9,443 nt of DNA from assembly GCA_009785015.1 (NCBI GenBank), contig WQXD01000130.1:1-9443 (forward strand), in the 5' to 3' direction. Position 1 is the stretch's first letter. Each line of letters opens with the position of its first letter. The notes under the pieces are model-generated. The model saw only the letters and a program-made list of their open reading frames with translations, did not search any database and had not been told where the DNA came from. The translations under genes and the position numbers were made by a program. Of this stretch, positions 7,634-9,443 are shown piece by piece. Source of the stretch: Oscillospiraceae bacterium. GTDB taxonomy: Bacteria; Bacillota_A; Clostridia; Oscillospirales; WRJC01.

Positions 7634-8236
7634 TCAATCTGGGTCAAACTCCTCAAATTCCCCGACGATTTTCTTGTAATTTTCGTAACCGGCCAGAATA
7701 TTCACGCATTCTATCAGAGAATTTGAAGGCATATACGGGATATCGAGCCTGTCGCAGAGGTGTTCCCTTTTTTTGGAGCTGTGCCTGCCCCCCGAAAGCC
7801 CGTCCGCGTAAAAATCCGCTTTTGTTATTTTTTTTGGTTTTTCCGCGCCGGCGCAGCTCTCTTCGCCGAACCCGAATTTTTTGAAAATTTCTGTCAGCAC
7901 CTCTTTATCCGTCCCCTCGACTCCGAGTATATTTTCTTTTGAAGGCGAATATTTGCGTTTTTCTTTCCCGGCGACTTTCGGGATATATATATTTACGATG
8001 TTTGCCCCCGCCGCGCAGCTTTTTATGAAATTTCTGATTTTTCGCCCTGCGGAGTCCGAATCGGTGAGGATTATAACACCCGTTTTGGCCGCGAGGGTCT
8101 TTATCAGGGCGCGCTTTTTTTCGTCGCTGTATATTCCAAACCCGTCGGTGGTGATTATATTCGCGTCGATTACGGATTTCAGCTTTATTTTGTCGTATTT
8201 GCCCTCGACGACTACCGTCTGGCTTATTTTCAGCAT
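7634..8236 (-). CDS. rnmV: Ribonuclease M5 (5S rRNA maturation), TOPRIM domain
   Basis: Cuts the 5S rRNA precursor to its mature ends in Gram-positive bacteria; characterised members act on the precursor bound to ribosomal protein L18. The 200-residue protein matches the family in length and layout. The N-terminal TOPRIM domain has the catalytic glutamate in VVVEGKYD (8-15, E11) and the metal-binding DSD (59-61) in VIILTDSDSAGRKIR (54-68). ENILGVEG (101-108) corresponds to the family's GVEHA-like segment. The C-terminal part shows GLSGGRHSSKKREHLCDRL (146-164), which matches the conserved GL-GG...K-RRE-L block. The ATG lies 1 nt after the holA stop (TGA-T-ATG) with only a weak GGG-type ribosome binding site, which suggests translational coupling. 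In Bacillus subtilis rnmV lies next to ksgA, so the holA pairing here is a different arrangement. A primase-like or OLD-type TOPRIM protein is unlikely given the C-terminal match. Confidence 0.92.
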   Translation of the reverse strand: MLKISQTVVVEGKYDKIKLKSVIDANIITTDGFGIYSDEKKRALIKTLAAKTGVIILTDSDSAGRKIRNFIKSCAAGANIVNIYIPKVAGKEKRKYSPSKENILGVEGTDKEVLTEIFKKFGFGEESCAGAEKPKKITKADFYADGLSGGRHSSKKREHLCDRLDIPYMPSNSLIECVNILAGYENYKKIVGEFEEFDPD

Positions 8237-8237
8237 A

Positions 8238-9335
8238 TCACAATCCCGCTATATTGCAGAGCAGGTTTTCTATCAGGCCGAATTCGTCAAGGCTCGTGCT
8301 TTTGAGCTTTTTATCGCATTCCCTGCATAAATCCAGCGATCTGTCTATAAAGCGTGCCGGGTCCGCGTATTTTTTCAGGGAACCCAGCGCCAGTTTGACT
8401 TTGTATTCGTGTATCCCCGTTCTTTTGGATATCGAAGAATAATCGAAGGCTCCCGAACCGGCCGCCATATTCGCCGCCAGCAGATCGCAAAAATATTTGG
8501 CGATCTGTCCCAGTATGGCCACGGGTTCCTCTTTTAGATTTTTCATTTTGCCGAGGCTTTCGAGCGCTTTTCCGTATTTTTTGTCCAGAATCGCGTTTGT
8601 GAGCTCAAAGGCCTCGATTTCGACTTTTTTGGGAACCAAAAGCTCGATGTCCTGTTTTTGTATCGCGGTTCTGTTTTCCGTCTTCGCGTATCGTATGAGC
8701 TTGTCGAGTTCGCTTTTCAGCGGGTACATTTTCGGCTCGCACCTCTCCAAAATATATCCCGCGTTTTCCTCGGATATTTGCGTTTGTTCGGAGGCGGCTA
8801 TCTTGATGATCCATTTGACCAAGCTCGCGGGCGGGTTTATTTTAAATTCGAACACCTCCGCGTTTTCCTTTAAAAAAGCCGCCAGATTCGGGCCGGATTT
8901 TTTGCCCGCGCTTTTTTCCGGTTTATCCGAAACAAAATCTGTCAGGCTCTTCATTTTGAAAATGACGCAGGCATACTCGGCGATATCTTTTTTGTAATCC
9001 GACAAAATGCCGGCAAGCTGCTCTTTTTCCCCGCTTTTGAATTTTATGGCGTCCGCGTTTTTGAGTACTGCCGCCTTGTAATCCGAGACGACCGGGTAAG
9101 AAGAGACGACATCCCGAAACAAATCGAGATCGAAATTATCCGGGTCGAAAACCGCGCGGTCAAAACCTCCGTCGCCGCCGTTTGAAGAAGCGTCCAGCAG
9201 TTTATTGATATAATAGTCGGCCATATATTCCTCTTCGCCGAACAGGCAATATATCCCGCCGATTTTGCCGGATTTTATCTTTTCGTCCAAGATTTTCGGA
9301 TTTTTGGTCTCTTCTTTTTTGTTTACGTTACCCAT
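8238..9335 (-). CDS. holA: DNA polymerase III delta subunit (clamp loader)
   Basis: Subunit of the clamp loader that opens the DnaN sliding clamp and helps place it on primed DNA at the replication fork. The 365 residues are slightly longer than typical, partly from a charged N-terminal lead (1-20). The N-terminal region shows GGIYCLFGEEEYMADYYINK (26-45), matching the family's Y-L-x-G-x-E opening with no functional Walker A, as expected for delta. MYPLKSELDKLIRYA (203-217) and VEIEAFELTNAILDKKYGKAL (238-258) are typical of the lid and collar junction, and PVAILGQIAKYFCDLL (271-286) plus the GIHEYKVKLAL segment (307-317) of the C-terminal collar. The start is supported by GGGGTG a few bases upstream, inside the end of the HIT gene. 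It begins 3 nt after the HIT stop and its stop is 1 nt from the rnmV ATG, so the three genes are very likely co-transcribed. Cysteines near the C-terminus (337, 340, 360) do not form an obvious metal site. Confidence 0.92.
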   Translation of the reverse strand: MGNVNKKEETKNPKILDEKIKSGKIGGIYCLFGEEEYMADYYINKLLDASSNGGDGGFDRAVFDPDNFDLDLFRDVVSSYPVVSDYKAAVLKNADAIKFKSGEKEQLAGILSDYKKDIAEYACVIFKMKSLTDFVSDKPEKSAGKKSGPNLAAFLKENAEVFEFKINPPASLVKWIIKIAASEQTQISEENAGYILERCEPKMYPLKSELDKLIRYAKTENRTAIQKQDIELLVPKKVEIEAFELTNAILDKKYGKALESLGKMKNLKEEPVAILGQIAKYFCDLLAANMAAGSGAFDYSSISKRTGIHEYKVKLALGSLKKYADPARFIDRSLDLCRECDKKLKSTSLDEFGLIENLLCNIAGL

Positions 9336-9338
9336 AAA

Positions 9339-9443
<105 letters not shown>

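Noticed and set aside
7881..8330. 149-codon plus-strand open frame spanning the rnmV-holA junction
   Set aside because: A Phe/Ser-rich antisense translation over two well-supported genes, with no matching family.

Overview
The window comes from a bacterium, most likely a member of the Bacillota (Clostridia-like), possibly from an uncultured lineage. The evidence is a ClpC-type Clp ATPase, a ribonuclease M5 (a 5S rRNA maturase typical of low-GC Gram-positives), a lipoprotein-type peptide-binding protein, and strong AAGGAG-like ribosome binding sites. Coding regions have mixed base composition with many AUA and GCG codons, while the one sizeable intergenic gap is very AT-rich. No mobile element, CRISPR array, rRNA or tRNA gene was recognised. 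The species cannot be named from the sequence.

Left half, plus strand (1-5622): three closely spaced genes that look like one operon. They are a clpC-like AAA+ unfoldase whose N-terminus lies outside the window, a cobalamin-binding-domain radical SAM enzyme starting 13 nt after the clpC stop, and a 650-residue double-domain alpha/beta hydrolase of the acetyl-xylan-esterase-like type starting 18 nt later. A perfect 12-bp hairpin (5639-5670) with flanking A and T tracts closes this operon and can also end transcription from the opposite side.

Right half, minus strand (9443-5699, read right to left): the last 34 codons of a HIT-family (histidine triad) protein, then DNA polymerase III delta subunit (holA) after 3 nt, then RNase M5 (rnmV) after 1 nt, making a tight housekeeping cluster. 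A 159-nt AT-rich gap follows, holding an extended -10 promoter and a set of TTGTGCA/TGCACAA inverted repeats. Then comes a single-gene unit for a family 5 (Opp/Dpp-type) extracellular solute-binding lipoprotein with no permease genes beside it.

No complete novel defence or biosynthetic system is evident. The points most worth following are the unexplained inverted repeats upstream of the solute-binding protein, the grouping of an unassigned B12/radical SAM enzyme and a hydrolase behind clpC, and the hydrolase's second domain, which appears to have lost its nucleophile.
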